A DNA stretch of 64,000 nucleotides from Verrucomicrobium sp. (lineage in GTDB: Bacteria > Verrucomicrobiota > Verrucomicrobiia > Methylacidiphilales > GAS474), in the NCBI GenBank assembly GCA_028283855.1, contig JAPWJX010000004.1, positions 1-64,000 of the forward strand, in the 5' to 3' direction. The stretch's first letter is position 1. The number at the start of each line of letters is the position of its first letter. The position numbers and the translations under genes were made by a program. Positions 7,678 to 16,799 of this stretch are shown piece by piece. Under the pieces are notes generated by a model. It worked only from the letters and a program-made list of their open reading frames with translations. It did not search any database and was not told the DNA's origin.

Positions 7678-8361
7678 TTAGAAGCGGTAGCCGACGCCAA
7701 CCTGCGGCCCGACGGCGTCGATGGCGCGGTTGGGGTGGGCGGGCTCGGAGAGCCCGGCGTTGGAGAAGTGGGTGTAGGCGGCGCCCACGCGGGTGAACCA
7801 GCGGTCGTTGATGTCGTAGCGGACACCGACGCCCACGCCGAAGGTGAAGTTGAAGTCCTGGCCCAGGCCGTGAGCGGAACCGCCAACGACGGTCGGGTTG
7901 GAGTCGGCGAAGCCGAAGCCGACGAGGCCCTGGACGTAGGGAACAACTTTCCAGCCCGGCTGCACGAAGTTGTAGCGGGGACCGAAGTTCGCGCCGGCGA
8001 TGTAGTTTTCGCCGGAGGGGCCGTTGACGATCTGGTCGTAGTAGCCCTGGAAGAGGAACTCGGTGTAGCCGCGGAGGATGCCGCCCAGCTGGTTGTCGAG
8101 GGAGACGTCGTCGATCTTCAGCGCCGCGGTGGCGTTGACGGGGATGTAGGTGTAGCCGTCCAGGTGGCTTTCGCGCACGTTGGAGAAGGCGGCGCCGCTG
8201 CCCAGCTCGATGGACCAGTCATAGTCCTCGGCGGCGGCTTTGACGCCGAGTTCCTTCGGGTCGACGGCGGTTTTGGAATCCCCGGCGTGCAGGGGGGCGG
8301 CCACGAGGCCGAGCACCGCGACAGCCGCGGCGCAGGTAGTCAGAAGAGAGCGATAGTTCAT
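7678..8361 (-). CDS. Outer-membrane acyloxyacyl hydrolase-like (PagL-type) beta-barrel
   Basis: A 227-residue exported protein with a clear signal peptide cut after LVAAPLHA. It is Gly/aromatic-rich with alternating strands and ends in F, as outer-membrane barrels do. Near the C-terminus, YTHFSNAGL matches the His-x-Ser catalytic pair of lipid A 3-O-deacylase PagL, and PNRAIDAVGPQVG follows. Removal of a 3-O-acyl chain from lipid A is therefore likely, but the family also contains barrels of unknown activity. ATG 8361 was chosen because it starts the signal peptide. The gene has its own terminator and no partner gene. Confidence 0.7.
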   Translation of the reverse strand: MNYRSLLTTCAAAVAVLGLVAAPLHAGDSKTAVDPKELGVKAAAEDYDWSIELGSGAAFSNVRESHLDGYTYIPVNATAALKIDDVSLDNQLGGILRGYTEFLFQGYYDQIVNGPSGENYIAGANFGPRYNFVQPGWKVVPYVQGLVGFGFADSNPTVVGGSAHGLGQDFNFTFGVGVGVRYDINDRWFTRVGAAYTHFSNAGLSEPAHPNRAIDAVGPQVGVGYRF

Positions 8362-8430
8362 CGGGCAGGAAAATAAGGAGGTTCGGAAACGTTGCAAACT
8401 TTTTTTACTTAGGCGTTAGCTACTAGTGTG

Positions 8431-10476
8431 TTAATCGCGATTGGAATTTTCGTGTTCTGCCTGGCTGCGGACGGCGACGTCCAGGAGGGTGAGGATGCCG
8501 GTGACGGTGCCTGCCTCGTTCAGTACAAGCAGCTTGGAAGCGCCGCTGCGGCTGAATTGCTCCAGCGCCTCGGGCAGCAGGGTCTCCTCGTGGACGGCGG
8601 AGGCGGGGACGCAGGGAATTTTGCTGTCCTCGATTTTTGTCGCATGGGTGATGCCCGGATTGCGGAAGACCTCGGTGAGGTCGCCGTGTTCCACGACGCC
8701 CAGGAGGCGGTTCTGCGGGTCGAGGAGGGGGTAGGAGGAGAAGGGGTGCTGGCGGGCGAGGCCGGCGACTTCTCCCATGGTCATTCCCTCCCGCAGGGAG
8801 ACGACGGGGGAGCTCATGAATTCCCGCGCCGTCATGGTGTGGAAGGCGGCGGGCAGCTCTTCGATGCGGCGGGTGACTTCCTCGCGCCGGGCGAAGCGGC
8901 GGGAGGTTTTTTCGAAGAAGCGGTGGATGCCCTGGCTGGCCCCGGCCAGGTCGACGAAGCTCTGCCCGTCCAGGGCGATGAGCTGGGTGGGCTGGGCGGC
9001 GGTGGCGTTGAAGAGCCAGCGGCGGTCGGTGAGGAGGGCTTTTTCCCCGAAGTAGTCGCCCGGGCCGACGGAGCGGACCAGGCCGTGTTCGTCGTTCAGG
9101 TCGATGCGGCCGGACTTGACGATGTAGAGGGAGGAGAGGGGCTCTCCGGCGCGGCCCAGGGGATCGCCCTTTTCCAGGTACATCTCCCGCAGCACCTTGG
9201 TGGGCACGGTGCGCAGCAGGCTGATTTCCCGCGGGAAGAAGAGGTCGAAGACCCAGTCGATGAGGACGCGGATTTTCCGGTCCAGGCCGGGGAGCTTGTT
9301 CAGGTAGATGGCGCGCCACATGAGCCAGGCCAGGAAGCCGGAGAAGCGCAGCCCCATGATTTCCGCCACGGCCGTCTGGTGGCCGATGGCGGCCAGTTCC
9401 CCCTGGCTTTTGAAGGTGAAGGGCTTCGGCGCCTTCCCCTTTTGCACGGCGGCGATGTTCTTCCCCGCCAGCGTTCCCTGCCGCAGGGCGAACTGGGCGG
9501 TGGCCGGGCAGAGCCCGCCGCCCACGTAGGGGACGGCGGCGCAGTCGCCCAGGGCCCAGAGGCCGTCCCGCCCCGGGACGCGCAGGGTGGCGTCGACGGT
9601 CAGGCGGCCTTTGTCGTTCGGCAGGTTGTGCTTCTTGCAGAGGTCGAGGATGAGGGGGTGGGGCGCGTTGCCCACGGTGGTGACCACGGTGCGGCTTTCG
9701 AAGGAGGTGCCGTCGGTCAGAAAGACGCGGGTGGCCGTCACGGCCTGGACGCGGGAGTTGAGCAGGACGGTGATGCCGCGCTCGCGCAGTTTCCGCTCGC
9801 TGTAGGCGCCGAGTTTTTCGCCGATCGTGGGCATCAGATGGGGGCCGGAGTGGATGAGGATGACGCGCGGCGCGGCCTTTTCCAGGCCGGGATAGAAGCG
9901 GCGGACGCCCTGGAAGAGGTCCATTAACTGCCCGGCCGTCTCCACGCCGGAATAGCCGCCGCCGACGACGACGAAGGTGAGGAGGCGGCGCATTTCGTCC
10001 TCGCCGCGGGCCAGGTTGGCCTCCTCCAAGCGGTCCAGGATGGAGGAGCGCAGGGCGATGGCGTCGCCCACGGTCTTCATGGGCAGGCCGTGCTCCGCCA
10101 TGCCAGGGACGCGCCGTAGGTCGACGACGCTGCCCAGCGCCAGCACCAGTTCCTTGAACTGGACCTCGGAGGTGCCGATGCAGTCCCCCGCGTGGAGGGT
10201 CAGCTTCCGGGCGTCGAGGTCGACGGCCGTTACCGTGCTGCAAAGGACGTTGACCCCCCGGCAGAACATCCGGTTGGGATTGACGACGTGGAGGGGGGAA
10301 AGGGAGGAGCCGCAGACCTCCGCCAGCATCGGCTGGAAGGTCATATAATTGGAGTCGGAGATGAGGGCGACGCGCTTGGCCCCCTCCGGTCCCAGCTGGC
10401 GGCGCAGGCTGCGGGCGGCGTAGACCCCGGCAAAGCCACTGCCTAGGATGGCCACATCGAATTGATGGTCAGGCAT
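8431..10476 (-). CDS. Type II NADH dehydrogenase fused to cyclic-nucleotide-binding and CBS domains
   Basis: A 681-residue protein. Residues 1-420 are a type II NADH:quinone oxidoreductase: FAD motif GSGFAG at 12-17, second Rossmann motif VVVGGGYSGVETAG near 170, and LWALGDCAAVP near 310. The hydrophobic/amphipathic segment FSGFLAWLMWRAIYL could attach it to the membrane. Residues about 430-530 form a cyclic-nucleotide-binding fold (GDPLGRAGEPLSSLYIV, GDYFGEKALLTDRRW). Residues about 548-670 form a CBS pair (FMSSPVVSLREGMTMGEV, LGVVEHGDLTEV). The tail domains suggest that electron entry is controlled by a nucleotide ligand such as cAMP, AMP or ATP. The cNMP domain lacks the exact phosphate-binding cassette of CAP, so its ligand is open. 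It is transcribed divergently from the gene unit at 10576. Confidence 0.88.
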   Translation of the reverse strand: MPDHQFDVAILGSGFAGVYAARSLRRQLGPEGAKRVALISDSNYMTFQPMLAEVCGSSLSPLHVVNPNRMFCRGVNVLCSTVTAVDLDARKLTLHAGDCIGTSEVQFKELVLALGSVVDLRRVPGMAEHGLPMKTVGDAIALRSSILDRLEEANLARGEDEMRRLLTFVVVGGGYSGVETAGQLMDLFQGVRRFYPGLEKAAPRVILIHSGPHLMPTIGEKLGAYSERKLRERGITVLLNSRVQAVTATRVFLTDGTSFESRTVVTTVGNAPHPLILDLCKKHNLPNDKGRLTVDATLRVPGRDGLWALGDCAAVPYVGGGLCPATAQFALRQGTLAGKNIAAVQKGKAPKPFTFKSQGELAAIGHQTAVAEIMGLRFSGFLAWLMWRAIYLNKLPGLDRKIRVLIDWVFDLFFPREISLLRTVPTKVLREMYLEKGDPLGRAGEPLSSLYIVKSGRIDLNDEHGLVRSVGPGDYFGEKALLTDRRWLFNATAAQPTQLIALDGQSFVDLAGASQGIHRFFEKTSRRFARREEVTRRIEELPAAFHTMTAREFMSSPVVSLREGMTMGEVAGLARQHPFSSYPLLDPQNRLLGVVEHGDLTEVFRNPGITHATKIEDSKIPCVPASAVHEETLLPEALEQFSRSGASKLLVLNEAGTVTGILTLLDVAVRSQAEHENSNRD

Positions 10477-10517
10477 AAGGCGGCAACCTAAGGCTATTCC
10501 TTAATTAGTACAAGGGG

Positions 10518-10541
10518 ATAGGAATAGTGCGCATATCCTAT
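10518..10541. promoter_or_regulatory. Inverted repeat in the divergent intergenic region
   Basis: ATAGGA (10518-10523) and TCCTAT (10536-10541) face each other with 12 bases between, in the region between the divergent NADH dehydrogenase and sulfate-binding protein units. A TTGACT follows immediately at 10541. It could be an operator, but no clear -10 box goes with it. Confidence 0.25.
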
Positions 10542-10575
10542 TGACTAAATAGATTACTGCGCGATTGTGGAGGCT

Positions 10576-10734
10576 ATGTCTAAACCCTACCCACAAAAGT
10601 GGAGGAAGGCAGCCCTGGAGCCCGACGGCTCGGGACCGCTTCCGTTCCGGAGGGCCGTGCTCGGCCCGCTGGACCGGGTCGGCCCCGATCCGAAGTTCCC
10701 CAAGGCTCCGCTCCCCACGCGTTACCGCGAATGA
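10576..10734 (+). CDS. Small 52-residue protein overlapping the sulfate-binding protein gene
   Basis: A short reading frame begins [18 protein letters not shown] and ends PLPTRYRE, with stop TGA 10732-10734 overlapping ATG 10731 of the next gene (ATGA). GGAGG lies just upstream of its ATG, though close. Third codon positions are strongly G/C, as in real genes of this genome, and the peptide is rich in Pro, Arg and Lys. I recognise no family. The overlap suggests translational coupling to the binding-protein gene, either as a small functional protein or as a leader controlling it. Confidence 0.5.
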   Translation: MSKPYPQKWRKAALEPDGSGPLPFRRAVLGPLDRVGPDPKFPKAPLPTRYRE

Positions 10735-11744
10735 AAAGCCATCTCTCTCTCCTCTGGCTTCTGTCCCTTTCCCTTTGGATCATGGCCCCCTGTACCATGC
10801 GGGCCAAGGACGCGACGCTCCTCAACGTCTCCTACGATCCGACCCGCGAACTCTATTCCCATATCGACGCCGCCTTCGCCCGTGCCTGGCAGGCGCAGAC
10901 GGGCGACAAAGTCGCCGTCCACCTTTCCAACGGCGGCTCCGGCAAGCAGGCCCGCGCCGTCATCGACGGCCTGGAGGCCGACGTGGTGACCCTGGGCCTG
11001 GCCTACGACATCGACGTCATCGCGCGGAAAAGCGGCCTGCTGCCCGCCGACTGGCAGGGCCGCCTTCCCGACCGCAGCACCCCCTACACCTCCACCATCG
11101 TCTTCCTGGTCCGCGCGGGAAACCCGAAGCAGATCCGCGACTGGGACGACCTGGCGAAGCCGGGCGTCTCCGTCATCACCCCCAATCCCAAGACCAGCGG
11201 CGGCGCGCGCTGGAACTTTCTGGCCGCCTGGGGCTACGCGCGGAAGAAATACGGGAGCGAGGAGAAGGCCCGCGCCTTCGTCGCCGCGCTTTATAAGAAC
11301 GTCCCCGTCCTCGACTCCGGCGCGCGCGGGGCGACGAACACCTTCGTCCAGCGTGGCCTGGGGGACGTCCTCCTGGCGTGGGAGAACGAGGCTCTCCTTT
11401 CCCAAAAGCAGCCGGGCGGCGACAAGTTCGAGATCGTCTACCCCTCTTCCAGCATCCTGACGGAGCCGCCCGTGGCCGTGGTCGACAAGGTGGCGGAACG
11501 CCACGGCACCCGCGCCTTGGCGGAGGCCTACCTGCGCTTTCTCTACACGCCGGAGGGGCAGGAGATCATCGCCCGGGACGGCTACCGCCCGCGCCTGGCG
11601 CAGGCGGCGGAGAAGGCGGGACGGCAGTTCCACGACCTCACTCTTTTCACCATCGACGACACTTTCGGCGGATGGAGCAAGGCCCAGCCGGAGTTCTTCG
11701 ACGACGGCGGCGTCTTCGACCAGATCTACCGCCAGCTCCGCTAG
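10731..11744 (+). CDS. sbp: Sulfate/thiosulfate ABC transporter substrate-binding protein (orphan)
   Basis: Periplasmic sulfate-binding protein of the Sbp/CysP family. A signal peptide ([17 protein letters not shown] to A) is followed by [13 protein letters not shown], the [16 protein letters not shown] anion-binding block, [13 protein letters not shown], and [19 protein letters not shown]. Length 337 is typical. The longer upstream frame overlaps the small gene and is not used. No permease or ATPase gene accompanies it: the next gene is convergent. It must work with a transporter encoded elsewhere, or have another role. Start ATG 10731 overlaps the small upstream gene. Confidence 0.92.
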   Translation: MKSHLSLLWLLSLSLWIMAPCTMRAKDATLLNVSYDPTRELYSHIDAAFARAWQAQTGDKVAVHLSNGGSGKQARAVIDGLEADVVTLGLAYDIDVIARKSGLLPADWQGRLPDRSTPYTSTIVFLVRAGNPKQIRDWDDLAKPGVSVITPNPKTSGGARWNFLAAWGYARKKYGSEEKARAFVAALYKNVPVLDSGARGATNTFVQRGLGDVLLAWENEALLSQKQPGGDKFEIVYPSSSILTEPPVAVVDKVAERHGTRALAEAYLRFLYTPEGQEIIARDGYRPRLAQAAEKAGRQFHDLTLFTIDDTFGGWSKAQPEFFDDGGVFDQIYRQLR

Positions 11745-11747
11745 TCC

Positions 11748-13116
11748 CTAGGCCACGCGGACCGTCTTCACGTTGACGAAGGAGCGCAGCCCCCACGCGC
11801 CCAGCTCCCGGCCGTAGCCGGAGTCCTTCACCCCGCCGAAGGGGAGCGCGGGCTGGGAGGCGACCAGCCCGTTGACGAAGACCTGCCCGGCTTCCAGGTC
11901 CGCGATGGCCCGTTCCTGTTCCGCGGGATCGTTTGTCCAAACGCTCGCGCCGAGGCCGAAGGGCGTCCCGTTGGCCAGCCAGGAGCATTTCGTCGAGGTC
12001 CCGCGCCGGGAAGAGGAGCGCGGCGGGGCCGAACCACTCCTCCTTCGCCACCGGCGCGTCCGGAGGCAGCCCGGCCAGGGCGGTGGGCTCGAAATAGAAG
12101 CCCGGGCCGGGCAGGCGACGGCCGCCGCAGAGGATCCGCGCCCCGGCCTTCATCGCCTCGGCGACCTGCCGTTCCAGGCTGGCCAGCGCCTTGGCGTGGG
12201 CCAGGGGGCCGATTTCCGTGGCGGGATCGAGCGGGTCGCCCACCTTCAGCGTGCGGCATTTCTCGACGAAGAGCCGCTCGAAGTCGGCGTAGACCGCCTC
12301 ATGGACCAGGAAGCGTTTGGCCGCGATGCAGGACTGGCCGCCGTTGAGCATGCGGGCCTTCACCGCCTGGGCGGCGGTTTCCTCCAAAGGCGCGCTGGGC
12401 AGGACCAGGAAGGGATCGCTGCCGCCCAGCTCCAGCACCGTCGGCTTCAGCGCCGCGCCGGCCTTCGCGGCCACGGAACGGCCCGCGGCCACGCTGCCGG
12501 TCAGTGTCACGGCGGCCACGCGGGGATCTTCGATGAGCTGCGGAAGGGTTTGGATCTCAATGTCGAGGTTTTGGAAAACGCCCGGCGCGCAGCCGGAGCG
12601 GAGGAAGAGCTCCTCCAGGGCGGCGGCGCATTGAGGGACGTTGTCCGCGTGCTTGAGCAGGACGACGTTTCCCGCCATCAGCGCGGGCGCGGCGGCGCGG
12701 GCCACCTGCCAGAAGGGAAAGTTCCACGGCATGAGGGCCAGGAGCGGCCCCAGCGGCTCGTAGCGGACGGCGGCGCGGCCGCCGCCGGGAACTTCGACGG
12801 GCTCTTCCGCCAGAAGGCGCGCGGCATGCGCGGCGTAGTAACGGAAGGCGGTGGCGCATTTGGCCGCTTCATCGCGCCCGGCCTGGAGCGGCTTGCCCAT
12901 CTCCAGCGCCATGAGGCGGGCCAGGCGGTCCGCCTCGCCTTCCAGGAGCGCGGCCAGGCGTTGGAGCGGCGCGGCGCGTTCCGCGAAGGAAAGGGCGCGC
13001 TGGCGGGCGAAGGCTTCCCGCGCCCGGGCCAGCTTTTCCTCCAGCGCGGCGGGAGAGAGGGGGGCGACCGTGTGGACCGTCTCGCCGGTCGCCGGATTGG
13101 TGGAGGCCAATGGCAT
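11748..13116 (-). pseudogene. NAD(P)-dependent aldehyde dehydrogenase (succinate-semialdehyde type) with one frameshift
   Basis: The reading frame starts MPLASTNPATGETV and holds all catalytic blocks: MPWNFPFW (Asn), LELGGSDPFLV (Glu) and GGQSCIAAKRF (nucleophilic Cys). After DLDEMLL the frame is lost near base 11983. Removing one base in the minus-strand string CTCCTGGCTGGCC restores [19 protein letters not shown] and the rest of a normal C-terminus ending VKTVRVA at stop 11748-11750. With that correction the enzyme would be about 455 residues. As written, the product would lose the last 75 residues or so, which form part of the substrate-binding and oligomerisation region, and would carry a nonsense tail. 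A recent mutation or a sequencing error are both possible. The gene is convergent with the binding-protein gene. Confidence 0.85.
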
Positions 13117-13187
13117 GCGGCAAGGTAGCCTTCCCGCCGGGGTGGCGCAAACTTGCGCGCGCGGCGAACGGGCCCTTAAGTGGAAAG

Positions 13188-14450
13188 GTGGAAAACCTGC
13201 CTGACAAAGCCGATCCCTACGCCGCCTGGCGGCAGGGGCCCTTCCGCCTCTTCATCTCCGGACGGGCCATCTTCCTCATCGGCACCCAGATGCAGAACGC
13301 GGCCGTGGGCTGGGAGGTCTACGAGCGGCTGGGGACGAAGCTGGCGCTGGCCTACGTCGGCCTGGTGCAGATCCTCCCCGTCTTTTTCCTGACTTTGCCC
13401 GCCGGGCACCTGGCCGACCGCGCCGATCGGAAGAAGATCCTCCTTTCCGCCATCGCGCTCTATCTCTCCTGCTCCGTCGGCCTGGCCTGGGTTTCCTGGA
13501 AGGCGGCCTCGCCCTTCCTCATTTACACGCTGCTTTTCTTCCTGGCGGTGGCGCGGGCCTTCGCCATGCCGGCGATGGGCTCCCTTTTGCCCAATCTTCT
13601 GCCCCGCAAGGTGTGGGGCAACGCGGCAACGTGGAACAGCACGGTTTTCGAGCTGACGGGGCTGGTCGGCCCGGCGTTGGGCGGCTTCCTCATCGCGGCC
13701 TCCGGCCATGCCACGGTGGTCTATGCCTTTGCGGCCTGTTCCGGGGTGGCCTGTTTTTCCCTCTTTCAGTTCCTCCCTTCCGTCCGTCCGGAAGGGCCGC
13801 CGAAGGCGGCGACGTGGCGGAGCCTGGGGGAGGGCCTCCGCTTCATGTTCCGCACGCGGATTTTGTTGGCGGCGGCCAGCCTGGACCTCTTCGCCATGTT
13901 CCTGGGCGGCGCGGTGGCGCTCCTGCCCGTGGTGGCCAAGGACATCCTCCACGTCGGCCCGCACGGTTTCGGCTGGCTGCGGGCGGCCCCCTCCATCGGC
14001 GCGATGGCGATGGCCTTCTGCACCGCCCACCTGCCGCCGTGGCGGAAGGCGGGACGCGTCCTCTTCGGGGCCTTCATCGGCTTCGGCGCGGCCATGATCG
14101 TCTTCGGCCTTTCGCACAGCTTTTGGCTCTCGTTCTCGATGCTGGTCCTCACCGGCCTTTTCGACAATTTGAACGTCGTCATCCGGCAGACGCTCATCCA
14201 GTTCATCACGCCGGACTCGATGCGGGGCCGCGTCACCTCGGTCAACTTCCTCTTCATCGGCCTCTCCAACGAGCTGGGCGAGTTCGAGTCCGGCCTGACG
14301 GCGCAGTGGCTCGGCACGGCTCCGGCTATTGTCCTGGGAGGGATCGGGACGGTCCTCGTCGCCCTGCTGGTGATGAGGCTCTCGCCGCCCCTGCGGCGGC
14401 TGGGCCCGCTGCACGAGGTGAAGACGGCGCCGGCGATGGAAGGGATCTAG
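13188..14450 (+). CDS. MFS transporter (EntS/MFS_3-like exporter)
   Basis: A 420-residue major facilitator with about twelve membrane segments. It has the loop 2-3 motif GHLADRADRKKIL (GxLaDrxdRK) and the MPAMGSLLPNLLPRKVWGNA block common in the enterobactin-exporter-like MFS_3 family. GTG 13188 is preferred because a GGAAAGG ribosome site precedes it; the frame is open further upstream across the divergent aldehyde dehydrogenase start. The substrate is unknown. The gene stands alone, convergent with tlpA four bases downstream. Confidence 0.85.
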   Translation: MENLPDKADPYAAWRQGPFRLFISGRAIFLIGTQMQNAAVGWEVYERLGTKLALAYVGLVQILPVFFLTLPAGHLADRADRKKILLSAIALYLSCSVGLAWVSWKAASPFLIYTLLFFLAVARAFAMPAMGSLLPNLLPRKVWGNAATWNSTVFELTGLVGPALGGFLIAASGHATVVYAFAACSGVACFSLFQFLPSVRPEGPPKAATWRSLGEGLRFMFRTRILLAAASLDLFAMFLGGAVALLPVVAKDILHVGPHGFGWLRAAPSIGAMAMAFCTAHLPPWRKAGRVLFGAFIGFGAAMIVFGLSHSFWLSFSMLVLTGLFDNLNVVIRQTLIQFITPDSMRGRVTSVNFLFIGLSNELGEFESGLTAQWLGTAPAIVLGGIGTVLVALLVMRLSPPLRRLGPLHEVKTAPAMEGI

Positions 14451-14453
14451 GCT

Positions 14454-15110
14454 CTACTTCTTCTTCACCTTCTGCGCCAGGAGGGGGAGGATCTGCCCTT
14501 CGAACTGGCTGCGGTCGGTATAGCCGCCTTCCCGCGCGACGATGTTCCCCAGGCGGTCGATGAGGAAGCTGGTGGGGATCGCCGCGATGCCCCCGTAGGC
14601 GGCGGCGACCTGAGGGTTGCCCATGACGACGGGGAAGTTGACGTGGTAGGCCTGCAGGAACGGCCTCACCGCCGCAGGCCCTTCCGCGTCCAGGGAGACG
14701 CCGATGACGGCAAGCCCCTGGTCCCCGTATTTTTGCTGAAGGTAGACGAAGCCGGGCATCTCCTGCTGGCAGGGCGGGCACCAGGTGGTGAAGAAGTCGA
14801 GGATCACGACCTTCCCCCGGAAGTTTTCCAGGGAGACGGTGCCCCGGCCTCCCGCGTCCGGCAGGCTCCAGAGCGGCGCGGCGACGGCGTCCCGGGCCCG
14901 CGCCTGCGTTGGAGGCGGGGCGGATGCCCGGGCCGCGTCGGCGGCGTCGACGGAGTCGTCCAGGGGGGCGGCGGCGTTCGGCGGGGTGCCGAAGTCGGCG
15001 GGCGTCGGCCCGGCGGCCGCGGGAGGCGTGCCGAAGGTGACGGGAGGCTCCGCGGAGGCGGCGGAAAGTCCCAGCCCCAGGAGGGCGGCCAGGAGGAGGG
15101 AGCGGATCAT
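14454..15110 (-). CDS. TlpA-like secreted thiol-disulfide oxidoreductase
   Basis: A signal peptide ([20 protein letters not shown]) is followed by a Pro/Ala-rich linker and a thioredoxin-like domain with active site WCPPC, the block VILDFFTTWCPPCQQEMPGF, and cis-Pro in IAAIPTSFLID. Length 218. Such periplasmic proteins of the TlpA/ResA type pass electrons to oxidised partners. It overlaps msrA by ATGA and is last in msrB-msrA-tlpA, so it most likely reduces the two secreted methionine sulfoxide reductases. Confidence 0.9.
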   Translation of the reverse strand: MIRSLLLAALLGLGLSAASAEPPVTFGTPPAAAGPTPADFGTPPNAAAPLDDSVDAADAARASAPPPTQARARDAVAAPLWSLPDAGGRGTVSLENFRGKVVILDFFTTWCPPCQQEMPGFVYLQQKYGDQGLAVIGVSLDAEGPAAVRPFLQAYHVNFPVVMGNPQVAAAYGGIAAIPTSFLIDRLGNIVAREGGYTDRSQFEGQILPLLAQKVKKK

Positions 15111-15697
15111 TTGAAGGGAACGGGCGGGGGGTGCTGCTCCAGCTTCTGCAGCTTGGGGCTGATGACGTAGGCGCAGTAGGGCACGTCGGGATGCTTGCGG
15201 AAGTAGTCCTGGTGGTAGTCCTCCGCCGGGTAGAAGGCGGGCAGGGGGGAGATCTCCGTCACGATCTCCTGGTGGAAGCGGGCGGCGGCTTCCTTCTTCG
15301 ACGCCTCGGCCTCCTGCTTCTGCGCGTCGCCCTGATAGAAGATGACGGAGCGGTATTGGGTCCCCACGTCGTTGCCCTGGCGGTTGAGGGTGGTGGGATC
15401 GTGGACGTCCCAGAAGATTTCCAGGAGCTGCCGGTAGGTGATGACGGCGGGATCGTAGGTGATCTCGACGACCTCGGCGTGGCCGGTCGCGCCGGTGCAG
15501 ACCTGCTCATAGGTCGGATTTGGGCGCTGGCCGCCCGCATAGCCGCAGACGATCTTCTCCACGCCCTTGAACTTCTTGTAGAGCGCCTCCGAGCACCAGA
15601 AGCAGCCCATGCCGAAGACGGCGGTCTCGGCCTTGGGCGCGGCGGGGGAGGTCATGGGGAGGAGGAGAAGCGCAAGCAGGAGGAGGCGCGCGCTCAC
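15107..15697 (-). CDS. msrA: Peptide-methionine (S)-S-oxide reductase MsrA, exported
   Basis: Repairs Met-S-sulfoxide in proteins. The catalytic GCFWCSEA is followed by the family blocks [52 protein letters not shown] and YHQDYF. An N-terminal signal peptide ([15 protein letters not shown]) puts it outside the cytoplasm. It is second of three genes, overlapping msrB upstream (15694-15697) and tlpA downstream. Confidence 0.95.
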   Translation of the reverse strand: MSARLLLLALLLLPMTSPAAPKAETAVFGMGCFWCSEALYKKFKGVEKIVCGYAGGQRPNPTYEQVCTGATGHAEVVEITYDPAVITYRQLLEIFWDVHDPTTLNRQGNDVGTQYRSVIFYQGDAQKQEAEASKKEAAARFHQEIVTEISPLPAFYPAEDYHQDYFRKHPDVPYCAYVISPKLQKLEQHPPPVPFK

Positions 15698-16200
15698 TTC
15701 GCGCCGCTCTTCTTCTCGAAGAGCTTCAGGTAGTCGCCGTAGCCTTCCTCCTTCATCTTCTCCTTCGGGATGAAGCGGAGGGCGGCGGAATTGATGCAGA
15801 AGCGCTGGCCTGTGGGGGCGGGGCCGTCCTCAAAAAGGTGGCCCAGGTGGGAGTCGCCCTCCTTGGAGCGGACCTCCGTGCGGACCATGCCGTGGGAGCT
15901 GTCGCCCTTTTCCGTCACGGCCTTCGGGTCGATCGGCTGGGTGAAGCTGGGCCAGCCGGTGCCGGAGTCGAACTTGTCGGTGGAGGAGAAGAGGGGCTTC
16001 CCCGTTACGACGTCGACGTAGATGCCTTCCTGATGGTTGTTCCAGTAGGCGTTGTGGAAGGGCGGCTCGGTGCCGCACTGCTGGGTGACGTAATACTGCT
16101 CCGGGGTCAGCTTCGTTTTGAGGTCGTCAGCGTTCATGGTTGGGGTGGCGGCTATTCCCAAGGCGAGCGCGCCCGCCGCGCGGAAAAGCCAGCGTTTCAT
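15694..16200 (-). CDS. msrB: Peptide-methionine (R)-S-oxide reductase MsrB, exported
   Basis: Reduces Met-R-sulfoxide. It shows [44 protein letters not shown] and the catalytic Cys in [11 protein letters not shown]. The two CxxC pairs of the zinc-binding MsrB type are absent ([13 protein letters not shown]), so it is the zinc-free form. A signal peptide ([17 protein letters not shown]) directs it out of the cytoplasm. First gene of the unit with msrA and tlpA. Confidence 0.94.
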   Translation of the reverse strand: MKRWLFRAAGALALGIAATPTMNADDLKTKLTPEQYYVTQQCGTEPPFHNAYWNNHQEGIYVDVVTGKPLFSSTDKFDSGTGWPSFTQPIDPKAVTEKGDSSHGMVRTEVRSKEGDSHLGHLFEDGPAPTGQRFCINSAALRFIPKEKMKEEGYGDYLKLFEKKSGAK

Positions 16201-16239
16201 GTGAGATACAATCTACTCCCTTCCAGGGGAAAAGAAAGC

Positions 16240-16740
16240 CTATGAAGCCAGCCGCTTGCGGATGACGACGGCCTCATCCTGCATGTTCATAAGAGAGAGC
16301 TGGGTGGCCCGGAAGAGGCAGGCGCTGCCCACGATCAGGCTGCCCGCCCCCACGAAGCCCAGCGCCAGCCCCAGGTAGGTGAGGATCTGGAACCAGACCG
16401 CGCCGTGGAAGTCGACCAGGGTGGCTCCCAGCAGGGTGACGAGCGTCGCGCCGGCGAAGGAGGCGATGGCGATGTAGATGGCGTGGAGGGAGCGGAGAAG
16501 AAGGACCCCCTGGGCTTCCACCCGGCCGACCTGAGCCAGAAAGCGGGCTCCGTCCTCCCCTTCCAGGCGGCCCTGCTCGGAGCGTTTGTAGAGCTCGTGC
16601 ATCCGGTCGCGCGTGCGCAGGAGGCGGTTGATCGTGCCGGTGGCCAGGAGGCTGGAAGCGTTCGTCAGCAGCGCCGGGGCGGCGATGAAGGTGAGGGCGG
16701 AAAAGGGGTTCTGCGCCAGGGAGGTGTCCATCATCAGCAT
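16240..16740 (-). CDS. DUF2721-family membrane protein
   Basis: A 166-residue protein with three membrane segments: FSALTFIAAPALLTNASSLL at the N-terminus, then AIYIAIASFAGATLVTLL and YLGLALGFVGAGSLIVGSA. Between the first and second is an Arg/Glu-rich cytosolic stretch (INRLLRTRDRMHEL). The pattern matches DUF2721, whose function is unknown. Only 39 bases separate it from msrB, so it may be co-transcribed. Confidence 0.7.
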   Translation of the reverse strand: MLMMDTSLAQNPFSALTFIAAPALLTNASSLLATGTINRLLRTRDRMHELYKRSEQGRLEGEDGARFLAQVGRVEAQGVLLLRSLHAIYIAIASFAGATLVTLLGATLVDFHGAVWFQILTYLGLALGFVGAGSLIVGSACLFRATQLSLMNMQDEAVVIRKRLAS

Positions 16741-16799
16741 GGCCGGAACCCTACGCGTGGCCGCTTGGCTTTGCCAGGAGGAACGGGCAGGATGGAGGG

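Noticed and set aside
10477-10730. Riboswitch (SAM or similar) before the sulfate-binding protein gene
   Set aside because: I could not find the conserved core of a known class, and most of the interval is taken by a small coding frame.
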